This document shows, piece after piece, positions 24,483 through 32,861 of a stretch of DNA of 64,000 nt. Position numbers and translations under genes: made by a program. Position 1 is the first letter of the stretch, and each line of letters begins with the position of its first letter. The notes under the pieces are model-generated. The model was given only the letters and a program-made list of their open reading frames with translations. It did no database searches and was not told where the DNA came from. Source of the stretch: Microbacterium sp. (GTDB lineage: Bacteria; Actinomycetota; Actinomycetes; Actinomycetales; Microbacteriaceae); assembly GCF_031180975.1 (NCBI RefSeq), contig NZ_JAPSLI010000011.1, forward strand, positions 57,076 to 121,075, in the 5' to 3' direction.

Positions 24483-24883
24483 CCGCCGACAAGCCCTCCG
24501 TCCTGTTCGTGTGCGTGCACAACGCCGGACGCTCGCAGATGGCCGCCGGCTTCCTGCGCGAGCTCGGTGCCGGCCGCATCGAGGTCCGCTCGGCCGGCTC
24601 GATGCCGGCATCCGAGATCAACCCCGTCGCGGTCGAGGCGATGGCAGAGGTCGGGATCGACATCGCCGGCGAGCAGCCGAAGGTGCTGACCACGGATGCC
24701 GTGCAGGACTCCGACGTCGTCATCACGATGGGCTGCGGCGACGCGTGCCCGTTCTTCCCCGGCAAGCGCTACGAGGACTGGAAGCTCGACGACCCGGCCG
24801 GGCAGGGCATCGACGCGGTGCGCCCGATCCGCGACGAGATCCGCCGCCGCGTCGAAGCGCTCGTCGCCGATCTGCGGGGCTGA
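24479..24883 (+). CDS. arsC: Arsenate reductase, low-molecular-weight phosphatase type
   Basis: 134 residues. It reduces As(V) to As(III). The CX5R loop is CVHNAGR at residues 12-18. Further Cys residues lie in MGCGDACPFFPG, and DWKLDDPAGQ carries the general-acid Asp. This matches thioredoxin- or mycothiol-coupled enzymes of Gram-positives. Translational coupling to the flavoprotein (ATGA) makes one operon. No arsenite efflux gene follows in the window. Confidence 0.92.
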   Translation: MTADKPSVLFVCVHNAGRSQMAAGFLRELGAGRIEVRSAGSMPASEINPVAVEAMAEVGIDIAGEQPKVLTTDAVQDSDVVITMGCGDACPFFPGKRYEDWKLDDPAGQGIDAVRPIRDEIRRRVEALVADLRG

Positions 24884-24915
24884 CGCCGGCATCCGCGCGG
24901 TGGTACCGTCGCCGC

Positions 24916-25293
24916 ATGGATGCCGTCGCCCTGGGCCCGATCGGCCAGATCTCCCGCTCCGTCACCGACATCGAGGCCGCGGAGGCGTGGTATCGGGACG
25001 TGCTCGGACTCCGGCACCTGTACACGTTCGGGTCGCTGAGCTTCTTCGACTGCGACGGCGTGCGCCTGTTCCTGTCGGCCGGTGACGGTCCGGTGCACGA
25101 CGAGTCGATCCTGTACTTCCGGGTGCCGGATGTCGTCGCCGCCCGCGCCGCCCTCGGCGAGCGCGGCGTCGTGTTCACGCACGAACCGCACGTCATCCAC
25201 ACGCACGAGGACGGCACGCAGGAGTGGATGGCGTTCTTCACCGACGTGGAGGGCCGCCCGCTCGCCCTGATGGCGCAGCGTCGACCCGACTGA
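24916..25293 (+). CDS. VOC-family (glyoxalase/bleomycin resistance) protein
   Basis: 125 residues, a single beta-alpha-beta-beta-beta repeat pair: GQISRSVTDIEAAEAWYRDV at the start, and a C-terminal EWMAFFTDVEGRPLALM with the metal-ligand Glu position. The substrate is not deducible. TACCGT lies six bases before the ATG at 24916, with no ribosome site, so it is probably leaderless and not part of the ars operon, 33 bases upstream. Confidence 0.85.
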   Translation: MDAVALGPIGQISRSVTDIEAAEAWYRDVLGLRHLYTFGSLSFFDCDGVRLFLSAGDGPVHDESILYFRVPDVVAARAALGERGVVFTHEPHVIHTHEDGTQEWMAFFTDVEGRPLALMAQRRPD

Positions 25294-25356
25294 CCCGGCG
25301 TCCCCGACACGACCGCGCGGCGGTCGAACGCTTCCGGCGTCACTAGGCTCAGGGGC

Positions 25357-26586
25357 ATGCCGATCGACCTCGAAGCGCTCTACACCGACCTGCACCGGCA
25401 TCCGGAGCTGTCGTACCAGGAGACCCGCACGGCGGGCATCGCCGCCGCGCACCTGCGCGATCTCGGGCTCGAGGTGCACGAGGGCGTCGGCGTCACCGGC
25501 GTCGTCGGGGTGCTCGAGAATCCGGGACCCAAGGGAGAGACCGGACCGGTCGTCTGGCTGCGGGCCGACATGGACGCCCTGCCCGTCAAGGAGGACACCG
25601 GCCTGGCGTATGCGAGCACCGCCACCGGCATCGACCCCGACGGCAACACCGTTCCCGTGATGCACGCCTGCGGACATGACATGCACGTGACCGCGATGAT
25701 CGGCGCCGTCGAGCGCCTGGTCGCCGAGCGGGCCCACTGGCACGGCACGGTCGTGGTGATCATCCAGCCCGCCGAGGAGTACGGCTCGGGCGCACGGGCG
25801 ATGCTCGACGACGGCATGCTGGTGCGCTTCCCGCGCCCGGATGTCGTGCTCGGGCAGCACGTCACGCCGCTGCCGGCCGGGCTGGTCGGGGTGCGTCCGG
25901 GGCCGCAGATGTCGGCATCCGACGGCATCCAGGTCGTCATGCACGGCCGAGGCGGGCACGGCTCGCGTCCCCATTCGACGATCGACCCCATCGTCATGGC
26001 GGCGTCGACGGTGATGCGGCTGCAGACCGTCGTGTCGCGCGAGGTCGACCCGCACGAGCTCGCCGTGGTCACGGTCGGGGCGTTCCACGCCGGCACGAAG
26101 AACAACATCATCCCGGCTGACGCCACCCTGCAGCTCAGCCTGCGCTACCCGAACGAGGAGCTGCGCGACAAGGTGCTCGCCCGCGTGGAGCGCATCGTAC
26201 GGGCAGAGGCGATGGCGTCGGGCGCCGAGCGCGAGCCCGAGATCAGCACGATCCACACGCTCCCTGCGACGATCAACGACGCGGATGCCACCGCGCGCGC
26301 CGTCAAGGCGTTCCGCGCGGCGTTCGGGGAGCAGGCGGTGGTCGACCCAGGTCTGTACGCGGGCAGCGAGGACGTGTCGTGGTTCGCCCGCGATGCGGGC
26401 GCGCCGTTGGTGTTCTGGTTCTGGGGAGGGATCGACCCCGAGACCTACCTGAACGCCGCCGAGCGTGGGACCGTCGACCGCGACATCCCGACCAACCACT
26501 CGCCGTTCTTCGCCCCGGTGCTCCACCCCACCATCGAGGTGGGCGTCGGGGCCATGCACGCCGCCGCGCGGGAGTTCCTCGGCTGA
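25357..26586 (+). CDS. M20-family amidohydrolase (amino-acylase or hippurate hydrolase type)
   Basis: 409 residues. A zinc-dependent cytoplasmic enzyme that cleaves N-acyl amino acids or related amides. Metal and catalytic motifs are HACGHDMH and QPAEEYGSGA. HGRGGHGSRPHSTID marks the dimerisation domain, and NHSPFF near the end carries the last metal His. TAGGCT seven bases before the ATG suggests a leaderless transcript. The neighbouring genes give no substrate clue. Confidence 0.9.
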   Translation: MPIDLEALYTDLHRHPELSYQETRTAGIAAAHLRDLGLEVHEGVGVTGVVGVLENPGPKGETGPVVWLRADMDALPVKEDTGLAYASTATGIDPDGNTVPVMHACGHDMHVTAMIGAVERLVAERAHWHGTVVVIIQPAEEYGSGARAMLDDGMLVRFPRPDVVLGQHVTPLPAGLVGVRPGPQMSASDGIQVVMHGRGGHGSRPHSTIDPIVMAASTVMRLQTVVSREVDPHELAVVTVGAFHAGTKNNIIPADATLQLSLRYPNEELRDKVLARVERIVRAEAMASGAEREPEISTIHTLPATINDADATARAVKAFRAAFGEQAVVDPGLYAGSEDVSWFARDAGAPLVFWFWGGIDPETYLNAAERGTVDRDIPTNHSPFFAPVLHPTIEVGVGAMHAAAREFLG

Positions 26587-26623
26587 CGGTTCCGGGGCTG
26601 CGCTCCCGTTCGGCTCGCCGCCC

Positions 26624-26934
26624 GGTCGCAGAGAACGCCGGTTTGCGCGCCGCATAGCGGCATCCGTTGCGACCCGAACGCGCGCGCTCGCACACTCCCC
26701 CGCCGACCGCCGCCCAGGTCGCAGAGAACGCCGCTTTGCGCGCCGCATACCGGCATCCGTTGCGACCCGAAACCCACGGCCGACCCGCACCGACCGCCCA
26801 GGTCGCAGAGAACGCCGCTTCGCGCGCCGCATACCGGCATCCGTTGCGACCCGAACGCGCGGCCGACCCACACCGACCGCCCAGGTCGCAGAAAACGCCG
26901 GTTGGCGCGCCGCATAGCGGCATCCATTGCGACC
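26624..26934. repeat. Four tandem copies of a hairpin-forming 51-bp core
   Basis: Cores begin GGTCGCAGAGAACGCCG (last copy GGTCGCAGAAAACG) at 26624, 26717, 26801 and 26884 and end TTGCGACC. The terminal GGTCGCA and TGCGACC are inverted repeats. Spacers between cores are GC-rich and variable. This fills the 26587-26975 gap, together with a degenerate tail of CGACCCGAACGCG words to 26970. It lies between convergent genes. Confidence 0.85.
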
Positions 26935-26975
26935 CGAACGCGCGAGCGCGACCCGAACGCGCACGCGCGACCCGC

Positions 26976-27644
26976 TCAGGCCTCGATGACCTTACGGTTC
27001 ACGGCGTGCGCCTCGCGGTGCAGCCGCTCCATCCGCAGGTCGAGCTCGCCCGCGGCATCCGCGGCCTCGGTCAGGCTCTGCACCAGGTGAGTCGGCACCT
27101 GCCCCGCGAACTTGTAGTGGATCTTGTGCTCGAGGCTGGCCCAGAAGTCCATCGCGATGGTGCGGAACTGCACCTCGACCGGCACCTGCACAGGTCCGGT
27201 CGACAGGAACACCGGCACCTCCACGATCGCGTGCAGGCTGCGGTATCCGTTCGGCTTCGGCGCGGCGATGTAGTCCTTCACGACCCGCACCGTCAGGTCG
27301 TGCTGCTGGGTGAACAGCTCGAACAGCCGGTACACGTCCGTCACGAAGCTGCAGGTCACCCGCACGCCCGCGATGTCGGTGATCTCGCGGCGGATGCTGT
27401 CGAAGTCGGGGTCGATGCCCTTGCGGGCGACCTTCTCGACGATGCTGTCGGGCGTCTTCAAGCGGCTCTTGACGTGCTCGATCGGGTTGTACGCGTGGCT
27501 GTGGGTGAACTCGTCGCGCAGGATCGAGATCTTCGTCTCCACCTCGCGCATCCCGAACTCGTACTCGCGCAGGAACCGCTGGAACTCGTCGCGCAGCTGC
27601 CTGGCTTCGGCGATCGCGGCGTCGTCGACGGGAACCGTGCTCAT
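26976..27644 (-). CDS. Small alarmone synthetase, RelA/SpoT-type (p)ppGpp synthetase domain protein
   Basis: 222 residues from ATG 27644. It contains only the synthetase domain: ITDIAGVRVTCSFVTDVYRL, KDYIAAPKPNGYRSLHAIVE and VQFRTIAMDFWASLEHKIHY are the GTP- and ATP-binding motifs. There is no HD hydrolase, TGS or ACT domain, so it is a RelQ/RelP-like monofunctional enzyme that makes alarmone from GTP or GDP. It ends at the hairpin array and is transcribed alone. Confidence 0.93.
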   Translation of the reverse strand: MSTVPVDDAAIAEARQLRDEFQRFLREYEFGMREVETKISILRDEFTHSHAYNPIEHVKSRLKTPDSIVEKVARKGIDPDFDSIRREITDIAGVRVTCSFVTDVYRLFELFTQQHDLTVRVVKDYIAAPKPNGYRSLHAIVEVPVFLSTGPVQVPVEVQFRTIAMDFWASLEHKIHYKFAGQVPTHLVQSLTEAADAAGELDLRMERLHREAHAVNRKVIEA

Positions 27645-27690
27645 GCTCCCGACGTTACGCATCGGTGATCGGAATCGGCTGGGCGTCGGG

Positions 27691-29814
27691 CTACGCGTCG
27701 CGCGACCGCCACAGCAGCCAGACGAAGTACGGGGCGCCGAGCAGGGCGACGACCAGGCCCGCGGGCAGCTGCGCCGGGGCGAGGACGGTGCGACCGACGG
27801 CATCCGCGATCCCGACCAGCACCGCCCCGAGCACGACGGCGACGGGGATGACCCGGCTGTGCCGCGCGCCGACCAGGGCGCGCGCGGCGTGCGGGGCGAC
27901 CAGCCCGACGAAACCGACCACCCCGACCGCGGCCACGCTGAGCGCCGCCAGCACCGCCGCGGTCAGCAGCAGGGCGAGCCGGGTGCGCTCGAGACGGATG
28001 CCGGTGAGCCGCGGCGTGTCCTCGTCCATGGCGATGATGTCGAGGTCGCGGCGCTGCGCGAGCACGAACGGCAGCGCGAGGGCGAGCACGATCGCGAGCG
28101 GGACCACCTGCTCCCAGATGCGTCCGTACGTCGTGCCGGAGAGCCAGGTGTAGATCTTCGGGGTGTCGAACGGGCTCGACCGCAGCAGCACGAACGTGGT
28201 CAGCGCGACCGTGCCGTACGAGACGCCGATGCCGATCAGGATGAACCGGTCGGCGCTCAGGCCGCCCCGCCACGCCAGGGCGTACACGAGCACGAACGCC
28301 AGCAGCGCGCCGGTCACGGCCGCGACCAGCATCCCGAAGGTCGACGCGGTCGCGCCGGTGACGACCAGCACTGCGCCGAGACCAGCACCGCCGGTGATCC
28401 CCAGCAGTCCGGGCTCCGCCAGCGGGTTGCGGCTCACCGCCTGCGTGAGCGTGCCCGCCAGGGCGAGCGCCGCGCCGGCGACCACTGCGGCGATCACGCG
28501 CGGCGCACGCTCGTCGAGCGCAAATGCCACCAGGGGCGGGGCCTGATTCTGCAGCCAGAGCAGGATGTCGCCGGTGAGCAGCGGGGTGCTGCCGACCAGC
28601 AGGCCGACGAGCACGACTGCAGCGAGCGCGGCCACGCCGGTGGCGAGCACGATGACGTACCGGCGTGCGCTGCGCACACCGAAGCGGATGGTCGGCGGAC
28701 GCCTCGTCGGACCGGCATCCCGCAGTCGTCGTGCCATGAGGACGAGCACGATCGCGCCGACCACGGTCGTGGCGACGCCGGTCGGGACGGCGATTGCGCC
28801 CTCCGCGCCGATCAGGGCGCGCAGGATCGCGTCGGCGAGGATCACCACGATCGCGCCGATCAGCCCGGCCGCGGGCACAAGCAGCAGGTGCCGCCCGAGA
28901 GCGGGGACGAGGCGCGACAGCAGGCGCGCGAGCACCGGCGCGCACAGGCCGACGAACCCGATCGGTCCGGCGAGCGTGACCGCCGCCGCGGTGAGCAGTA
29001 CCGACAGCAGGATGCCGATGACGCGCGTCGACCGGATCGGCACGCCGAGCGACGAGGCGGTGTCGTCACCGAGGGCGAGCACGTCCAGCCGGCGGGCGAG
29101 CGTGAGCGTGAGGCCGATGACGATCAGCACGACGGGCGCCGCGCGCAGGAAGCTCTCGATGCCGAGCTGCGACAGGCTGCCGTTGCCCCACGCGAACAGG
29201 CCCTTGGTCTCTTCGTCGAACAGCACGAGCAGCGCCGAGGTGCCGGCCTGCAGGGCGAGGGCAAGGGCGGTGCCCGCCAGGACCAGACGCGTGGTCGACG
29301 ACGCGGAGCCGCCCGCGAGTCCGAGCACCAGACCCGCTGCGAGCAGACCGCCCACGAACGCGACGACGCCGGACGCCCAGAACGGAACGCTCAGCCCGAA
29401 CGCGGTGACCGCGGTGACGGCGAAGTACGCCCCGGCGGTGACGCCGAGGGTGTCCGGCGAGGCGAGCGGGTTGCGGGACAGCGACTGCATGAGCACGCCG
29501 GCCACACCGAGCGCGATGCCAACCGCGACGCCGGCGGCGAGCCGTGGCAGCCGCGACCCGAACAGCACGTCGGGGTCGGCGAACACCGCGCCGCTGGTGC
29601 CCTGCGTGAGGTGCCATCCGGCGACCAGCACGAGCACCGCGACCAGGGCCAGCAGCGTGCCCGCCGCCGTCAGTCGGCCGCCGGCACCCGCCACCGGCGA
29701 GGGCGCGCCCAGCGGTGCCGGCGGCCCGCCGTGCGCCGATGGATGGGGGGTCGGCACGCCGGATGCCGGACGAATCCCGGCATCCGGTCCGACGACTGGC
29801 GTGTCGACCCCCAT
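27691..29814 (-). CDS. Fused FecCD-type iron-siderophore ABC permease (two permease halves in one chain)
   Basis: 707 residues from ATG 29814, with GGGGGAGC upstream; a GTG at 29847 overlapping the preceding stop would add 11 residues. Two complete BtuC/FecCD repeats are present. Each has the SRNPLA motif after the second helix (QSLSRNPLASPDTLGVTAGA and QAVSRNPLAEPGLLGITGGA) and the GFVGL motif near its end. Most systems use two separate chains; FhuB is the known fused parallel. It transports ferric siderophore across the membrane with the binding protein and ATPase encoded upstream. Confidence 0.92.
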   Translation of the reverse strand: MGVDTPVVGPDAGIRPASGVPTPHPSAHGGPPAPLGAPSPVAGAGGRLTAAGTLLALVAVLVLVAGWHLTQGTSGAVFADPDVLFGSRLPRLAAGVAVGIALGVAGVLMQSLSRNPLASPDTLGVTAGAYFAVTAVTAFGLSVPFWASGVVAFVGGLLAAGLVLGLAGGSASSTTRLVLAGTALALALQAGTSALLVLFDEETKGLFAWGNGSLSQLGIESFLRAAPVVLIVIGLTLTLARRLDVLALGDDTASSLGVPIRSTRVIGILLSVLLTAAAVTLAGPIGFVGLCAPVLARLLSRLVPALGRHLLLVPAAGLIGAIVVILADAILRALIGAEGAIAVPTGVATTVVGAIVLVLMARRLRDAGPTRRPPTIRFGVRSARRYVIVLATGVAALAAVVLVGLLVGSTPLLTGDILLWLQNQAPPLVAFALDERAPRVIAAVVAGAALALAGTLTQAVSRNPLAEPGLLGITGGAGLGAVLVVTGATASTFGMLVAAVTGALLAFVLVYALAWRGGLSADRFILIGIGVSYGTVALTTFVLLRSSPFDTPKIYTWLSGTTYGRIWEQVVPLAIVLALALPFVLAQRRDLDIIAMDEDTPRLTGIRLERTRLALLLTAAVLAALSVAAVGVVGFVGLVAPHAARALVGARHSRVIPVAVVLGAVLVGIADAVGRTVLAPAQLPAGLVVALLGAPYFVWLLWRSRDA

Positions 29815-29843
29815 TCCGTCCCCGCTCCCCCGCGCACTCGGCG

Positions 29844-30878
29844 TCACTTGGTGATGATGTCGACGTACGCGTCGATGATCTGCTCGGCCGAGCGCGGGCC
29901 GCCGAACGTCCAGATGCCGCCGGGGAACGCATAGGTGCGGTCCTCCTTCACGGCCGGGATCGACGCCCACGCCGGGTTCTTCCCGGCGGCGTCGATGAAG
30001 CTCTCCGAGTCGGGGTCGGTGGTGCCGCTGTACAGCAGGTTCGCGTCGCCGACGGTGGTCATGCCCTCGATGTCGGTCTGGCCCAGGCCGTAGGCCGGGT
30101 CCACTTCACCGGTCCAGGCGTTGGTGAGGCCGAGCTCCTCGCCCAGCTCGCCGACGAGCGAGCCCTGGCCGAACGGGCGCAGCGAGACGTTGCCGCCGTC
30201 GACCCAGCCGTCGAAGAACACGAACTCCGACACCTCGGGGTCGGCATCCGCGACCTTCTTCTTGGCGTCGGCGAGGTGCTGCTCGAACTCGTCCTTGACG
30301 ATCTCGGCGCGCTCCTCGCGGCCGGTCGCCTGCGCGATGAGGTCGAAGGTGCCGAGCATCTGCGCGATCGGGTCCTTCGCGTCGGCGCCGAGGGTGGCGA
30401 GCACGGGCACGCCGTACTTCTCCAGCTGGCCGATGATCGCGTCGTCACGCGTGTACGCCTCGACGATGACGAGGTCGGGCTCGGTGGCGAACAGCGCGTC
30501 GAGGTTGGGCTCCTGTCGGGTGCCGACGTCCTTCACGTCCTCCGGCAGCTCCTCGGCGGTGTCCCAGGTGCGGTAGCCCTCGGCATCCGCGACGGCGACC
30601 GGGGTGAGGCACAGCGACAGCACGTCCTCGATCTGCTGCCACTCCAGCACGGCCACCTTCGATGCGGGCTCGTCGAGGGTGACGGTGCGGCCGAACGCGT
30701 CGGTCAGCTCGACCGGACCGGTCGAGGTCTTCGTCGTGTCGTCGGCGCAGCCGATGCCGGTCGCGCTGGTGCTGTTCGTGTCGGCGGCGGCCTTCGTTCC
30801 GGTCTGCGTGGTGCCGCAGGCGGTCAGGGCGAGGGTGAGCGCGCCGAGGGCGGCGAGCGCGGCGAAGGGCTTGTTCAT
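29844..30878 (-). CDS. Iron-siderophore ABC transporter binding lipoprotein
   Basis: 344 residues. Lipobox LTLALTAC. The mature protein is a FepB/FhuD-type helical-hinge binding domain (PELVIVEAY-like PDLVIVEAYTRDDAI, SVQ-type DAFGRTVTLDEPASKVAVLE). It binds ferric siderophore at the cell surface. It lies 55 bases after the ATPase gene and overlaps a possible GTG start of the permease (GTGA), so one iron-uptake operon is clear. Confidence 0.92.
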   Translation of the reverse strand: MNKPFAALAALGALTLALTACGTTQTGTKAAADTNSTSATGIGCADDTTKTSTGPVELTDAFGRTVTLDEPASKVAVLEWQQIEDVLSLCLTPVAVADAEGYRTWDTAEELPEDVKDVGTRQEPNLDALFATEPDLVIVEAYTRDDAIIGQLEKYGVPVLATLGADAKDPIAQMLGTFDLIAQATGREERAEIVKDEFEQHLADAKKKVADADPEVSEFVFFDGWVDGGNVSLRPFGQGSLVGELGEELGLTNAWTGEVDPAYGLGQTDIEGMTTVGDANLLYSGTTDPDSESFIDAAGKNPAWASIPAVKEDRTYAFPGGIWTFGGPRSAEQIIDAYVDIITK

Positions 30879-30933
30879 GGATGCTCCAGGGTGAGGGGAC
30901 GGGTATCGCCGGGGTGGTGATGAGGGGAACGGG

Positions 30934-31818
30934 TCAGGCGGGCACGGCCTCGAGCAGCGGGCGCACCCGGTCGTGGTGGCGACCCCGCGGGGCGACGTGG
31001 ACGCGCCCTGTCGCGGCGTCCACGGTGGTGTCGATGCGCAGCCCGTACACCTCGGTGAGGTTCTCGGAGGTGAGCACCTCCGCCGGCGTTCCGGCCGCCC
31101 GGACGCGCCCGGCGTGCATCAGCACGATCTCGTCGGCGACGGATGCCGCGTGATCGAGGTCGTGCAGCACGACGCCCACGGCCGTGCCGCGGTCGGCGAG
31201 GTCGCACACCAGGTCGAGCGTCTCGATCTGGTAGCGCAGGTCGAGATGGTTGGTCGGCTCGTCGAGCAGCAGGATGCCGGTGCTCTGCGCCAGCGCCGTG
31301 GCCAGCCACACGCGCTGCAGTTCGCCGCCGGACAGCTCGTCGACGGGTCGGTGCTCCATCTGCGCGAGGCCGGTGAGCGACAGCGCCTCGTCGATCGCGC
31401 GGCGGTCGGCGTCGGTCATGCTCGAGAACCGCCCGCGATGCGGATGCCGGCCGTAGGCGACCACGTCGCGCACCTCGAGACCGGACGGGTGCGGGCGCGA
31501 CTGCGACAGCATCGCAACCGTGCGGGAGAACGCCTTCGCCGACAGCGAGGCTGCGTCACGCGGGCCCTCGGCGCCGTCGACGCGGACGGTGCCGGCGTCG
31601 ATGCGGTGCAGCCGCGCCAGTGCGCGCAGCGCCGTGGACTTGCCGCTGCCGTTCGGGCCGATCAGTGCGGTGACGACGCCCGGGCGCAGGTGCAGCGACA
31701 CGTCGTGCACCACGCGGGTGCGGCCGTAGCTGAGGGCGAGGGCGTCGCCGTGCAGCTCGCCGGCCGGACGGCCGTGCCGCTCGCCGACGGGGCGCGTGTG
31801 CAGGTCGGTGGGGGTCAC
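30934..31818 (-). CDS. Iron-siderophore ABC transporter ATPase (FecE/FepC type)
   Basis: 294 residues from a GTG at 31818. Walker A is GPNGSGKS, the Q loop lies in AMLSQSRPHPSGL, the signature is LSGGELQRV, Walker B is ILLLDEPTNHLD, and the switch His is in LHDLDHAA. It is the first gene of the ATPase-binding protein-permease operon. The DtxR-type box at 31820-31838 abuts the start codon, so transcription is expected only when iron is scarce. Confidence 0.92.
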   Translation of the reverse strand: MTPTDLHTRPVGERHGRPAGELHGDALALSYGRTRVVHDVSLHLRPGVVTALIGPNGSGKSTALRALARLHRIDAGTVRVDGAEGPRDAASLSAKAFSRTVAMLSQSRPHPSGLEVRDVVAYGRHPHRGRFSSMTDADRRAIDEALSLTGLAQMEHRPVDELSGGELQRVWLATALAQSTGILLLDEPTNHLDLRYQIETLDLVCDLADRGTAVGVVLHDLDHAASVADEIVLMHAGRVRAAGTPAEVLTSENLTEVYGLRIDTTVDAATGRVHVAPRGRHHDRVRPLLEAVPA

Positions 31819-31819
31819 G

Positions 31820-31838
31820 TTAGGAGAGCCTAACCTAT
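31820..31838. promoter_or_regulatory. DtxR/IdeR-type iron box between divergent iron genes
   Basis: TTAGGAGAGCCTAACCTAT matches the DtxR consensus TTAGGTTAGCCTAACCTAA at about 15 of 19 positions. It overlaps the TATGAT -10 box (31836-31841) of the siderophore-interacting protein gene and the start region of the ATPase gene. Confidence 0.85.
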
Positions 31839-31847
31839 GATGTACGA

Positions 31848-32750
31848 GTGATCCACCACCCCTATCGCACCTTCCGCACGACCGTCGCACGCGTCACGCC
31901 ACTGTCGCCGCACTTCACCCGCATCACGCTCAGCGGCGACGACCTCGCGGACTTCGGCACCGACGGCCTCGACCAGCGCATCAAGCTGATCATCCCGTTG
32001 GCCGACGGCTCGGTCACCGACGTGGGTCAGTTCGACGAGTCGCAGAGCATGGCCGAGTGGTACCGGCGGTGGCGGGAGCTGCCCGACGAGCTGCGCAACC
32101 CGATCCGCACGTACACGATCCGCGACCCCCGCCCGGAGGCGTGTGAGATCGACGTGGACTTCGTGCTGCACGGCACCGAGGGACCGGCATCCGCCTGGGC
32201 GACGCAGGCTCGCGTCGGCGACCCGCTCTGCGTGGTCGGCCCGAACGCCCGCTCGGAGGAGCCGTGCGGCGGCATCGAGTGGAATCCGGGATCGGCGACG
32301 TCGGTGCTGATCGCCGGGGACGAGACCGCGGCGCCCGCGATCTGCTCGATCGTGGAGGCGCTGGGCGACGACGTCACGGGCGAGGTGTGCATCGAGGTGC
32401 CCAGCGCCGCCGACGCCCTGCCGCTGCGGGCGCCGGAGGGCGTGCGGGTCACCTGGCTGCCCCGCGGCGGCACCGCGCACGGGGTGCGGCTCAGCGCCGC
32501 CGTGCACGCGTGGGGCCGGGAGCGCGCGGGTGCGGCATCCGTCGCCGACGCGATCGACGACGAGGCGGCCGGCGACGACATCCTGTGGGAGGTGCCGGAT
32601 GCCGTGGAGGGCAGCGAGTACGCGTGGCTGGCCGGCGAGGCGGGCACGATCACGGCGCTCCGCCGCCATCTGGTGCGCGACCTGGGCATCGACCGCCGGT
32701 CGGTGGCGTTCATGGGGTATTGGCGGCAGGGGCGCGCCGAGGCGTCCTGA
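31848..32750 (+). CDS. Siderophore-interacting protein (ferric-siderophore reductase family)
   Basis: 300 residues. The FAD domain carries the RTYTIRD motif, and a C-terminal NAD(P)-binding half contains LIAGDETAAPAICSI. It releases iron in the cytoplasm by reducing imported ferric siderophore. GTG start at 31848, six bases after TATGAT and without a ribosome site, so probably leaderless. It shares the DtxR box with the divergent uptake operon, so import and reduction are co-regulated. Confidence 0.92.
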   Translation: MIHHPYRTFRTTVARVTPLSPHFTRITLSGDDLADFGTDGLDQRIKLIIPLADGSVTDVGQFDESQSMAEWYRRWRELPDELRNPIRTYTIRDPRPEACEIDVDFVLHGTEGPASAWATQARVGDPLCVVGPNARSEEPCGGIEWNPGSATSVLIAGDETAAPAICSIVEALGDDVTGEVCIEVPSAADALPLRAPEGVRVTWLPRGGTAHGVRLSAAVHAWGRERAGAASVADAIDDEAAGDDILWEVPDAVEGSEYAWLAGEAGTITALRRHLVRDLGIDRRSVAFMGYWRQGRAEAS

Positions 32751-32793
32751 CCCTGCTGCTGTCGGCGCCGCCGACGGCGCGACCGTCCGACGC

Positions 32794-32861
32794 GAAGGAG
32801 ATCGACGCGAATGAAGGACCGCAGACCCGCGGATGCTCCTTCGTTCCGGTCGATCTCCTTC
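32794..32861. repeat. 25-bp inverted repeat between convergent genes
   Basis: Arms 32794-32818 and 32837-32861 pair with a few mismatches (GAAGGAGATCGAC matches GTCGATCTCCTTC) around an 18-base loop. The right arm reaches the stop codon of the LuxR gene. It is a candidate bidirectional terminator or another palindromic element family. Confidence 0.75.

Noticed and set aside
26624..26934. Possible CRISPR or tRNA cluster
   Set aside because: Units are 51-bp hairpins with GC-rich related spacers; no cloverleaf or cas genes.
32750..32860. Small RNA gene between convergent genes
   Set aside because: Only an inverted repeat is visible; no promoter-like sequence that would support an independent transcript.
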